Assembly: GCA_009859145.1 (NCBI GenBank)
Contig: VRVR01000007.1
Location: 186,001-250,000, forward strand
Length of the DNA stretch: 64,000 nt
Direction: 5' to 3'
Source of the DNA: Andalucia godoyi
Taxonomy: Eukaryota; Discoba; Jakobea; Jakobida; Andaluciidae
Below, piece by piece: positions 21,838 to 30,382 of the stretch. Each line of letters starts with the position of its first letter. The stretch's first letter is position 1. Below the pieces are notes generated by a model. The model did no database searches and was not told the DNA's origin. It saw nothing but the letters and a program-made list of their open reading frames with translations. The position numbers were made by a program, and so were the translations under genes.

Positions 21838-24800
21838 ATGTTGCTACCCGTCCAGCTGTCAGCAGCAGAACTTAGCACACTACGAGGGCTGCGAAAGATC
21901 TTTGACGCAGCGTTTGATATTGGAGAGACGAATGCTCGGTTCTCTGGATCGCATAGTGAACAAAGAGAGCTGAGGCTGAATTTTTGCGCGGATGATGGTG
22001 GTCGACCTTCAGGTATTATATTTTCTCTCAACACGGACGTTGATGCCGCGCGGTTTCGGGAACTGCTGGCTCCTCGTTTGCCTGTCACTGCCGATGTCGC
22101 CGCCGCTTTGGAAAAGCAATCGCTTGCGTATCTGGGTTTTATCAGCGGCAAGGTTGGTCTTCATGATGACCTGCCTTGTGACCTATGCACACTTGTTGGT
22201 CGTTGTGTCACGTTGGTCACGAAAGGGTCTTCTGCGTATTCTGTGCAACATGTTGTTAAGGAGATTGGTTGTAACATTGAGTATCGACCACCTCAGATCG
22301 TTAAGAACATGTTTGATGTATCGCCAAATGTTCTCTCGGGTGATTCGGTGAAAACTGTGCTGCTGGAACTGGATTTGAAGTGTCCGACGTTCATCGCGAT
22401 TGTTATTACTCAGTTGTCACTTAGAGAGCTGGCTGATTCGAGGTTTTCGGTTTTCTGTGACGCTGCTGCGCTGGAAATTCACAAAGTCTACCGGTTCTTT
22501 TTGCATCCGCTATCGTCTTCCTCGTGCTTGGCGCTCTCAAAGATCCAAAAATCTTCTGCGGTTGCCAAAAATTCAAAGGATTCAGTTGTGTGGAGACATT
22601 TCGGAATATGCCATTTGAAATGCTCAATCATGCAAGGCATCAACGAGACGGAGCTTCCGAAGCCGTTGAGCTTTGAAAGCCTGAAAGAGTGTTGGAGGCT
22701 GCAGAACAGCATTCTGGAATCCTTGTCAGCCTACATTACCCAGCCGAGCAACGACACGTCAATTCATCGTGGTCCATTGGAGTATGGAAGTGGCGATGAT
22801 GAAGATCGTGACGAGAACGACATTGTTGTTTCGTTGCCTTTGCTTTCCAGAATCCATCATTTGAATGTCCCGACCTTTGAGTGTGCACCACCTTTTCCCG
22901 CATTCGTTTTTGCCATTACTGGAGTCTGCGTTGGTGTTCTGTACTACAATGAAGAATCCTCGTCGGCAACTGAAACATCTGTGAAACTGTACTGGAGAGG
23001 TCGGCAGGTTTTGCATGAATGTTTGAAGGTAGATGTGTCGGATAAATCAAAGTCTCGGCAGAATGCGTTCGAATTGTTCAGTTATGTCTCCGGCTTCGTC
23101 TTTTTGGTGAAGGATGGTGTTGTCGAACTTCAATCGGGAAGCCTGCGTAGGCCAATTCGTTTCTTTTCTGCTGACTTTTCTGACGATGTGCGCTGCTGGA
23201 TGCGGGTTGGAGCAGGTACGCCGACGGAAAAGCGCATTCGAGGAGCGGGTAAGCTTCGCGCATTGCTGCTAGAGTGGATGAAGGCCTCGTCAAAAGTTGA
23301 GCGCCGAATTTCAAGATCTCAGTTCAGCTCGCCATTGCTTTCCAAGAGGGCTATTGATGTTCCTGTGATGGAAGAAGGAGATTCCTCTGGGACTGTTTCG
23401 TACATTCGGGAGAAGCGATTTGAAACTCTCCAGGTGCCCAATGCAACGAAGATTTCAACGTTCACATCGGGTGATGTGGTACTTTTAGATGCGACAGAAG
23501 ACATGTACGGTCTCTCTTCACCCACTTTGTTACCATTACAGATTCTTTGGTTTTCAGGAAGTGCTTGTGATGAACTGGAAAGGTTAGGTGCGTTGAGAGG
23601 CGATTGCGTCCTACAACTGCTTCCTGTCTGCTGGTTTGGAATCCAGTTTGTGCGCATGTCTTTAGTACGCATGTTTAAACTGCTTCGCGGAACAGCTCCA
23701 GTCCCGTCGGATCAGCTTCCTTCGGTTATCCTTGAAATGGATCCGGAGTTCGTGAACAAGTACCGGAAGTATGTTCCTGCGTACGTAGACGTCTACTCGT
23801 CAAATAGGTTCTCATCTGTTTCGAGAAAACTTGGAGCACGGGCTGAAGTTCCCGTTGGTGATTGTGAGTTTCGTGTAGACATCTTGAATGACAATCTGTC
23901 CAAAATTCGTCTTTCTGAGCAAGATGTAAGCCCTTTTGCGAGTTCTACATCCTTGCTTGACTCTCGTTTGAATGTTATGTTGGCAAACTTCAATGCTGAT
24001 CACATCAGTGATGCAGGGACCCAACCTCTGGATTCCGCTGTCGACGACTGGTTGGTCGATCTGTGTGGCCGTCGCTTCGGACATGTTCTCGAAGCAATGT
24101 TGCTGGATGAAGAATGTGATCATGTTGTCGATCAGTTTCCCGTAATGTGGACCGAATCTTCTGCGTTCGTCAGAACACGTTTCTGCGAAGAGGGAAATTT
24201 CTGCCTCCGATTTTTCTTCAATGATCTACCGTTAGTGCGCCGAGATATCAGTGTGAAGGTCAAACTTGGCAATCCGGCCAGCATTATCTGGAAAGATTCT
24301 TTTTTGCTGGTGCGTTTTGGTACTTTTTTCTCTGTTCGATTTTCCGTTCTTGATGGCCATCGACAGTCTCTCGTTTCAGACATGCTTCGAAAGCAGATTC
24401 GCCGAAGTCATTGCGTGTCTTTAGATTCTACGCGGAACAACGACGACGCTGCATTTATCGGGGAAGGACTGCTTGTAAACATTCCTTCTGAAGCGGAGAT
24501 TGTACAGTCGGAGGATGGGTCGTTGTGGTATGAATTCCAGCAGTGCATTGTCTGCTCGTCGAGTCCCGTTTTGATTGCGAACTCCGATTCAGTAGCATTG
24601 AACCTTCGGATATCGCTCAGCAATCAGCAAGTTTCATCAGTTTGCAATGTCAAAATCTGCAGCGGAATCCCGCATTCCTTAAATGTGATGTTGGCGGAGA
24701 CACATTTTTCAAACCTTCAATATTTGGAGGATGCTGAATTGTGCATGCTCGATGAATTTTTAAATGTGACGACATTCGCGGCAACAATCGTTTCAGTGCA

Positions 24801-27552
24801 AATCCTTGGAGGGTACTTTATTATCGATAGTGGTACCGAAACTCAAACTCTGGATTTCCCATTGTCTCCCTCTGATTCACGTGCGGTTGTGCATTTTGAT
24901 CGGATTCGTATATTTTCAGAGGCGACTAATCTGAAACTGAGGTTTTCCGTTGAAAACGTTTTTCAAGATTTGGAAGTAACTGTTTCTCCAATATCGGCTC
25001 CCGCACGCCTCTGCTTCCGTGAGTGTACCTTCCCAATAACGTCCGGTGAACAGAACTTTGTGCGATTAGGTTCTCCGTTGCAAGCTGGAATGAAAATGGG
25101 TTCTCTGGGTTTAGTACTGGGTATCACGTCTCAAATCGGAGGAGATGCCGTCGTTCCGTTTTCATCTTCGTCTTTTCGTTTCGCGCCATTTATCGTGAAC
25201 ATCTCCGCTTTGGTTGTTGAGGTTAACGCATTTCCCGTTATTGCCTTGGCTCCCGGAGACTCCATCCATCGACTATCGTTAATGAAGTACTTTGACGATC
25301 ATCTGGATCATGCAATTCGAAGGCCATCAGAGGATTCCGAAATTTTAGCAGTGCGTATCATGGTTGAAGGATGCTCCTCGGACGGCACACAGCACCGATT
25401 CGCTGTTCTACGGATCGCTCTTCGTGCGACAGTTGTTCCCGGTCCTGCAGTTTCCTTTTCGGTGTGTTGGACCGAGATGACCCGTCAGAACGCAGTGACT
25501 GTGAAAGCAGGGCGAGCACTTCCGTTTGTTCAGCTTTCTGCATCGGATGAGTTCGGAAATGCAATACCGGATATCGTGCGGGATGTTAGCGTGAGAATCG
25601 TTGGTAATGGTAATGGTGATGCTGTTGATGATGATGCTGTTGTTCCCATTTCCCCTCTGCTATGTGACTCCAAGTGCGAACTGCAATACATTTGTAGGGT
25701 TGTCAGGGAGTTTTTATTACTGTTCTCGTTCCGTGATCTAGTCTGCCGAAAGTTAGTAAGCGTTATTGCCGGAGACCCCGTTTCCTGCAAGGTGTGCAAC
25801 GTGGACGAAATCTTCCTCATTCCTTTCGCCCCTCTTCCTTTGATCGTTATGCAGTTTGTGGATAGTTTTGGTAATCCTTGCATGCCTTCATTTTCCGGTC
25901 AGCATTTTCAAATTTCAATCACTTCTAATGGTCGCACGACAGTCCTGAAAGAGCAACCTGCAATTGTGGAATCGAGAGGCCGTCTTTGTTGTTATGGTTG
26001 CCGAGTTGCTTGGACACCACAAGTTTTTCCTGGCCAGATCGGGACCGTGGAGATAGCAGCGCCGAATAGCGGTATTCCAAGAGTTACATTCGCTTGCCCA
26101 TTCCGTCCGTCTCGGAGAATCGTAGATGTCAATGTGTTCGCGGAAGTTCGAAATTGTCGCATGCCTCTTGTTGAAGACGCTGTATTGGTGCTAGATCAGG
26201 AGTTTTGCAAAAGCTTGGAACTGCCAGTCTTTGTTGTCCAGCTACTGCCTGAAGACAGAAGTGAAATGTCCTTCGACGATGTCGAGTGGTTCGCTCCTGC
26301 GACTGTTTTTGGCATCCGAAACTGCCCTCGTGGTTTGTTCCTGTCTGGAAAGGTTCGTGGTTTGAACTTAGTGTTCGAGCGATCTCCTGAATTCGATCGG
26401 AAATGGTGTTTCGACAATGATCGAAGATATGACTGCCAAGTCACATTTCGTGAATCCCGTTTTCATCGGCATGTGCAGCAACGGACCATTTCATTCAAAG
26501 TTCGGTACAGCGGAGTCTCGTCTTCACATTCTGTCATTTCGTCTCGATCGTTTCTTCAGAACGAGCTCTTGTCTTCTGCGACCAGTAAGATGTTGTCTGT
26601 AATTCGAGACGTATTGCGAGAATGGCCGCCGTGCTACGCTCAGCTTCCCTGCATTCACCGTCTCCTCATGGTGTCTATTTCTGACCAAGTCCAGTCCATC
26701 GCTTCTCTTGTCCGCTCTTGCTGTGCGGATATGAAGAAATTACACCAAGAGTTGCTCTCAAAAGAAACAGAACCAGCAGCAGAAATCAGTCTGTCTGCCG
26801 TGAGCGATTGTGTGTCGTTCACAGATGACTTTCCTGTCTTGTCGACGATTAAGTATTCTTGCTATGACAGGGATCGCGGGCTTATTCCGTATGTCCGTCG
26901 GGCGTTTTCCATTCGACATCTTCTTTCTGTTTTGTTTCGTGCAGAACTATTGAAGACTCCGGTTTCGCGCACGTCGTTTTTGCAAAATGTCAGTCATGGA
27001 GGCCACGTCATGTTGCAAGACACGGATGTCCGACCGAGAAGCTCGATTGAGTTGATTCCATCTTCGAATTGGATAGGACGAGTGGTGTCTGCGAGTTCTC
27101 CAGCCATTCGTCTTTGCACAAACTCTGAATTATTCACCAGATGCGTGGACCCGTGGCTGAATGATGTTTGGATACTGGATGGATGTGTCGATGATGCAGA
27201 AACGATGATCACTGATTCTTTTTCGTCAAAGCAGCTTCCTTTTAAAGACTCCTGTAGATTGACAATCCTTTGCCTGGGAGACGGTGCAGTATTTGACGTC
27301 TATTCGAGGTCCGTCTCTGCGTTTGCTGCTTCCGTTGACAGCGAATGTTGTTTCAGAACCGTCCACGCGGCTATCCTTCAGCCGTTGGAAGCCGTGATCG
27401 ACGCTCTCGAACATTTCTTGCAGGTCGCGGGTCCCGAGAACTCGTCAGCGCCCGCCTTTCCACGCCGTCCTTTTGTTCCCCCATGCCAACCTTCCAACAA
27501 GGCACACATGGGATCGCACCGCCGCCATGACAAATACTATGACGACAAATAA
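21838..27552 (+). CDS. SMCHD1/GMI1-like giant protein with degenerate ATPase and hinge-like C-terminus
   Basis: The frame gives 1904 aa from the first ATG at 21838. N-terminal residues about 15-180 align in order with the GHKL ATPase part of SMCHD1-like proteins (IFDAAFD in place of the EIxDN box, YLGFISGKVG near residue 98 in place of a GxGxK-like box). The catalytic Asn/Glu and the DxGxG box are not evident, so ATPase activity is doubtful. The middle is a long series of beta-rich Ig-like segments with the typical D-x-FGN signatures (DEFGN near 1237, DSFGN near 1342). The last ~170 residues, including VWILDGCVDDAETMI and KQLPFKDSC (near 1799), resemble the SMC-hinge-like end of SMCHD1, DMS3 and GMI1. 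Such proteins act in gene silencing or DNA repair on chromatin. The assignment is inference from architecture; an extra 5' exon is possible. Confidence 0.55.
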   Translation: MLLPVQLSAAELSTLRGLRKIFDAAFDIGETNARFSGSHSEQRELRLNFCADDGGRPSGIIFSLNTDVDAARFRELLAPRLPVTADVAAALEKQSLAYLGFISGKVGLHDDLPCDLCTLVGRCVTLVTKGSSAYSVQHVVKEIGCNIEYRPPQIVKNMFDVSPNVLSGDSVKTVLLELDLKCPTFIAIVITQLSLRELADSRFSVFCDAAALEIHKVYRFFLHPLSSSSCLALSKIQKSSAVAKNSKDSVVWRHFGICHLKCSIMQGINETELPKPLSFESLKECWRLQNSILESLSAYITQPSNDTSIHRGPLEYGSGDDEDRDENDIVVSLPLLSRIHHLNVPTFECAPPFPAFVFAITGVCVGVLYYNEESSSATETSVKLYWRGRQVLHECLKVDVSDKSKSRQNAFELFSYVSGFVFLVKDGVVELQSGSLRRPIRFFSADFSDDVRCWMRVGAGTPTEKRIRGAGKLRALLLEWMKASSKVERRISRSQFSSPLLSKRAIDVPVMEEGDSSGTVSYIREKRFETLQVPNATKISTFTSGDVVLLDATEDMYGLSSPTLLPLQILWFSGSACDELERLGALRGDCVLQLLPVCWFGIQFVRMSLVRMFKLLRGTAPVPSDQLPSVILEMDPEFVNKYRKYVPAYVDVYSSNRFSSVSRKLGARAEVPVGDCEFRVDILNDNLSKIRLSEQDVSPFASSTSLLDSRLNVMLANFNADHISDAGTQPLDSAVDDWLVDLCGRRFGHVLEAMLLDEECDHVVDQFPVMWTESSAFVRTRFCEEGNFCLRFFFNDLPLVRRDISVKVKLGNPASIIWKDSFLLVRFGTFFSVRFSVLDGHRQSLVSDMLRKQIRRSHCVSLDSTRNNDDAAFIGEGLLVNIPSEAEIVQSEDGSLWYEFQQCIVCSSSPVLIANSDSVALNLRISLSNQQVSSVCNVKICSGIPHSLNVMLAETHFSNLQYLEDAELCMLDEFLNVTTFAATIVSVQILGGYFIIDSGTETQTLDFPLSPSDSRAVVHFDRIRIFSEATNLKLRFSVENVFQDLEVTVSPISAPARLCFRECTFPITSGEQNFVRLGSPLQAGMKMGSLGLVLGITSQIGGDAVVPFSSSSFRFAPFIVNISALVVEVNAFPVIALAPGDSIHRLSLMKYFDDHLDHAIRRPSEDSEILAVRIMVEGCSSDGTQHRFAVLRIALRATVVPGPAVSFSVCWTEMTRQNAVTVKAGRALPFVQLSASDEFGNAIPDIVRDVSVRIVGNGNGDAVDDDAVVPISPLLCDSKCELQYICRVVREFLLLFSFRDLVCRKLVSVIAGDPVSCKVCNVDEIFLIPFAPLPLIVMQFVDSFGNPCMPSFSGQHFQISITSNGRTTVLKEQPAIVESRGRLCCYGCRVAWTPQVFPGQIGTVEIAAPNSGIPRVTFACPFRPSRRIVDVNVFAEVRNCRMPLVEDAVLVLDQEFCKSLELPVFVVQLLPEDRSEMSFDDVEWFAPATVFGIRNCPRGLFLSGKVRGLNLVFERSPEFDRKWCFDNDRRYDCQVTFRESRFHRHVQQRTISFKVRYSGVSSSHSVISSRSFLQNELLSSATSKMLSVIRDVLREWPPCYAQLPCIHRLLMVSISDQVQSIASLVRSCCADMKKLHQELLSKETEPAAEISLSAVSDCVSFTDDFPVLSTIKYSCYDRDRGLIPYVRRAFSIRHLLSVLFRAELLKTPVSRTSFLQNVSHGGHVMLQDTDVRPRSSIELIPSSNWIGRVVSASSPAIRLCTNSELFTRCVDPWLNDVWILDGCVDDAETMITDSFSSKQLPFKDSCRLTILCLGDGAVFDVYSRSVSAFAASVDSECCFRTVHAAILQPLEAVIDALEHFLQVAGPENSSAPAFPRRPFVPPCQPSNKAHMGSHRRHDKYYDDK

Positions 27553-27674
27553 TTGGCTTTCCTTGACAAAATGTTTTTATGTATGTACAGTGGTCTTTAT
27601 TATCACCATCACTTCTTCATCTTTTTCCTTTTTTTTTTTTTTGGTTGTTGTTGAAGGATAAAAACCATGAAGAA

Positions 27675-28178
27675 TCAGTAAGCATGAGACCCTAGTTTAG
27701 AGAAAACGTTCCCAGTCTGATTGTTGGCACGAATAATTGCGTCTTCCTGTTGTTTCCTGAATTGCTGCAGCAACTGTTTCTTCTCGCTTTCCGCAGAATT
27801 AGCGAAGAGCACTTCTTTAGATAGTGCCTTTTTCTTGGCGATATCGGCATTGATTTTGGCCTCCTCCGCAGCCTGTGCAATCAATGCTTCTCTGTCGATG
27901 ATGGCAATTCTGCGTGCCTCTTGCATTCGAGAAAGGTCGCGCATAGACATAGACTCGTCAATTCCACGTCGAACTTCTTCAGAAATCCGGCGTTTCTCTT
28001 CTGGAGACTCGGGATGAATGCGGCGAGCCCGCTCCTCCAAAATATGCTTCTTGTGTTCAATTCTGCGCTGAGCTCTATCATCCTCCACAGAAGAGTCCAT
28101 TCCATTTCCTATCTGTTCGCGTAACTTTCGATCGTGAGCAATCGCAGAGGGAGAGGTTCTTGGAGAGATGGAAAACAT
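27675..28178 (-). CDS. Small charged coiled-coil protein (167 aa)
   Basis: The start is ATG 28178 (MFSISPRTSPSAIAHDRKL); three codons upstream there is only a GTG. Residues about 20-155 are a single highly charged helix (EERARRIHPESPEEKRR, RMQEARRIAIIDRE) ending in QQFRKQQEDAIIR. No family was recognised. It is convergent with the giant SMCHD1-like gene, 122 bp from its stop. Size and composition resemble small axonemal or inner-junction proteins, but that is only a suggestion. Confidence 0.55.
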   Translation of the reverse strand: MFSISPRTSPSAIAHDRKLREQIGNGMDSSVEDDRAQRRIEHKKHILEERARRIHPESPEEKRRISEEVRRGIDESMSMRDLSRMQEARRIAIIDREALIAQAAEEAKINADIAKKKALSKEVLFANSAESEKKQLLQQFRKQQEDAIIRANNQTGNVFSKLGSHAY

Positions 28179-28348
28179 TGTTTTCACCTGCTCTAAAGCG
28201 AGATTTGTGCAGCAAAGAAAAAACGATTGGAAGAAGAAGAAAGAGAGAGAGAAAGGAAAAAAAGCATCGTGGGAAATCAGCCCAAAAATAAAATGATAAT
28301 AAATATATATATATATATTATATATATACGAATGAACAAGATGAAAAA

Positions 28349-28794
28349 ATGCCTCCGCTCACTTTATCGGGACTTTTTGGCGCAACACAAAAGCCCAAAG
28401 CCATTGCAACATCCATTCGACAGACGTCGACAGTACCGGAAATTTTGCCCGCCAATTTGTTTCCGACGCGGTCTGTCGTTCACCAAAGCATGGATGATTA
28501 TTGGTCATCATCGGCTAAGCTGCCACCGAAGATAGATGTAAGCCACATGTCTTTTTGTTTTTAAATTTGGGGGCGAGCACCAACTCTTCAATGCAGAGTG
28601 CTCTGCATCAAAGGGTCATCACTTCTTCTTGTTCTGCGCCTCCGACGAGAGGAGATCGACGGGTTCCTTGTTTCTCGCTACCTTCGGGCATGGCCAGTTT
28701 GAGTTTGTCGGGAAGATCCCTCTTTGGAGCCATGGGATGTTTTGTCTGTTTGAGAGTTCGATTAATAAAAGACAAACAAACAGAAAATAATTGA
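28349..28794 (+). CDS. Possible small two-exon gene
   Basis: Exon 1 from ATG 28349 encodes MPPLTLSGLFGATQKPK and continues to ...MDDYWSSSAKLPPKID, where a good donor (GAT|GTAAGC at 28538) occurs. An acceptor (CAATGCAG ending near 28595) restores an open frame in phase 0 (SALHQRVITSS...) that ends at 28794. The combined product is about 128 aa, with the 3' part low in structure. AATAAA signals follow at about 28763 and 28798. No homologue is recognised. Alternatively only exon 1 is coding, or this is a non-coding transcript. Confidence 0.3.
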
Positions 28795-29063
28795 AAGAAT
28801 AAAAAGTCAAAGAATGAAGAAATTCTAGACTTGACTACGGTAGGAACATCTTGTCTCCACACGGTTAAATGAAACAAACTTCCGGTATGATGTTGTTTGA
28901 TGTTCACACACAAAATGGTCTGTCTGCGATCAACTTACCTCTTTCGAAGTCCGAAGTTCTCCCTTTGTTTCCTTCGTCGAGCTTGTTGAAAGTGAGTCAC
29001 GAAGCTGCAGATAGGGTTGGATTCCTGTGCAGAACGCAGAACGCAGAACATTTTTGAATTGCC

Positions 29064-29816
29064 ATGGAAGCTGATACTGCCAATGACATTGAATCTCTTA
29101 TTCGGCGGTGCAATGATATATTCTCTCGCCCATACGTCACGCCGCAGACGAATGCAGACGCTGCAGACGACGAATCAATCGCAAAATCAATCGATGTGCT
29201 GAATAAGAAAGTCGCATCACAGTGTCGTGCCCGTTTTTCACCAAACTTTGTTTCTGATCTTTCTCAGCAGACTCTCATCTCTCTCCGTCGTGATTGGGCT
29301 GAAATACCTGCGGAACGAAAGGCTGCAGAAGAAGCACTGTGCAAGGTTGCCAGAGACGATGACGCTGTAATCGCGACTAGTCTCGCTGCTCTGCGCAAAC
29401 ACGTGAATGTCCTTACTCGATCCGCAGATACAAAGGATGCGGACGGTGACAGCAGTATGGAGTCCGATATCATTCTGTCCATTGACAAAATTGCGCTCCT
29501 CCATGCACAAATTGCAGCATACTCTCCGCTTCTTGATAGCGCTTTGCTGTTGGATGTCCTTCATTTTCCGTCTGTGGCGGTTTCAAAGACAAGCAACGTG
29601 TGTCGCCAGTTGGCGAAGCTTGGAGAACTTTTGCAAGCTTTGGTTTCCTTGTTGGAGGACTCTCGACGTCTGGATTTCCGTCGATCTGCCTCTCGAAATT
29701 TGAAGAGAAGACGAGAAGCTGTGATATCAGAATCTGCTCCTTCCCAAGCAATGGACTTGCATGACTCGCTGCTCCTCATTTTGGGCAAAAAACCAAGGCC
29801 AGCTGTGAGCGATTGA
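29064..29816 (+). CDS. Hypothetical helical protein (250 aa)
   Basis: ATG 29064 gives MEADTANDIESLIRRCNDIF. The protein is nearly all alpha-helical, acidic in the N-terminal two thirds, with a basic segment (RRSASRNLKRRREA) before a short C-terminal tail ending KKPRPAVSD. No family was recognised. Upstream, an interval opening GTGAGT at 28992 and closing TGTGCAG at 29032 looks like an intron in the 5' leader. The upstream open frame starting at ATG 28869 could be a short leader peptide. Confidence 0.55.
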   Translation: MEADTANDIESLIRRCNDIFSRPYVTPQTNADAADDESIAKSIDVLNKKVASQCRARFSPNFVSDLSQQTLISLRRDWAEIPAERKAAEEALCKVARDDDAVIATSLAALRKHVNVLTRSADTKDADGDSSMESDIILSIDKIALLHAQIAAYSPLLDSALLLDVLHFPSVAVSKTSNVCRQLAKLGELLQALVSLLEDSRRLDFRRSASRNLKRRREAVISESAPSQAMDLHDSLLLILGKKPRPAVSD

Positions 29817-30382
29817 TCCCGGGTACCTCCCTTATCGAAATCAGTTTGCTTCCCATCTCTCGATGTCGACTCTTTTTGCTGTCCATTATCGTCCATGGTG
29901 TTCCCTTTATTGTTGTTTCTATTGTTGTTACCGGTGATGTTTCTTGCTTTTCTCCAGCATTGTCTTTTTTTTTTCTTCTTCTTCTTCAATTTGGCTGTCA
30001 AAAAGACGACGCAAACCATTATGTTGTTGATCGTATGATCCAGGTATTATGGTTTGGAGCTTCAAAGAAGACGACAGAAGTAAAGTTCACTTGCAAAATT
30101 GTCATTTGTCTCCTGCTTCATTGAGGTCTTCAAAAAAGCATTTGTGGTTTCCCCTCCTCTTTTCCAGAAACACACCGACTGTACGTGGACTTATTTTATT
30201 TATTTTTTGGCGGGAAGCTGCCAAATGTGGAATCGGCGCGTTTCGGAAATGCCGAGGAAAAAAAGAAGACCAATCGATCTTGTGGATTTCTGATGCTTTT
30301 CTTTTCCTTTGCCTCTCGCTTTCTGTGAAGAAACTTTTCCGCCAAATCTTTTTCCTTTTTTATTTTATTTTCTTCTCACAGT
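29817..30382. other. Intergenic spacer, no gene seen
   Basis: A T-rich region between two plus-strand genes. The sequence ending TTCTCACAG two bases before the ATG at 30383 looks like a 3' splice site, so the CTF18 leader may be spliced. Confidence 0.4.

Noticed and set aside
28608-28913. Minus-strand frame of 101 residues
   Set aside because: Antisense to the likely exon 2 and its 3' flank; no domain and low-complexity F/L sequence.
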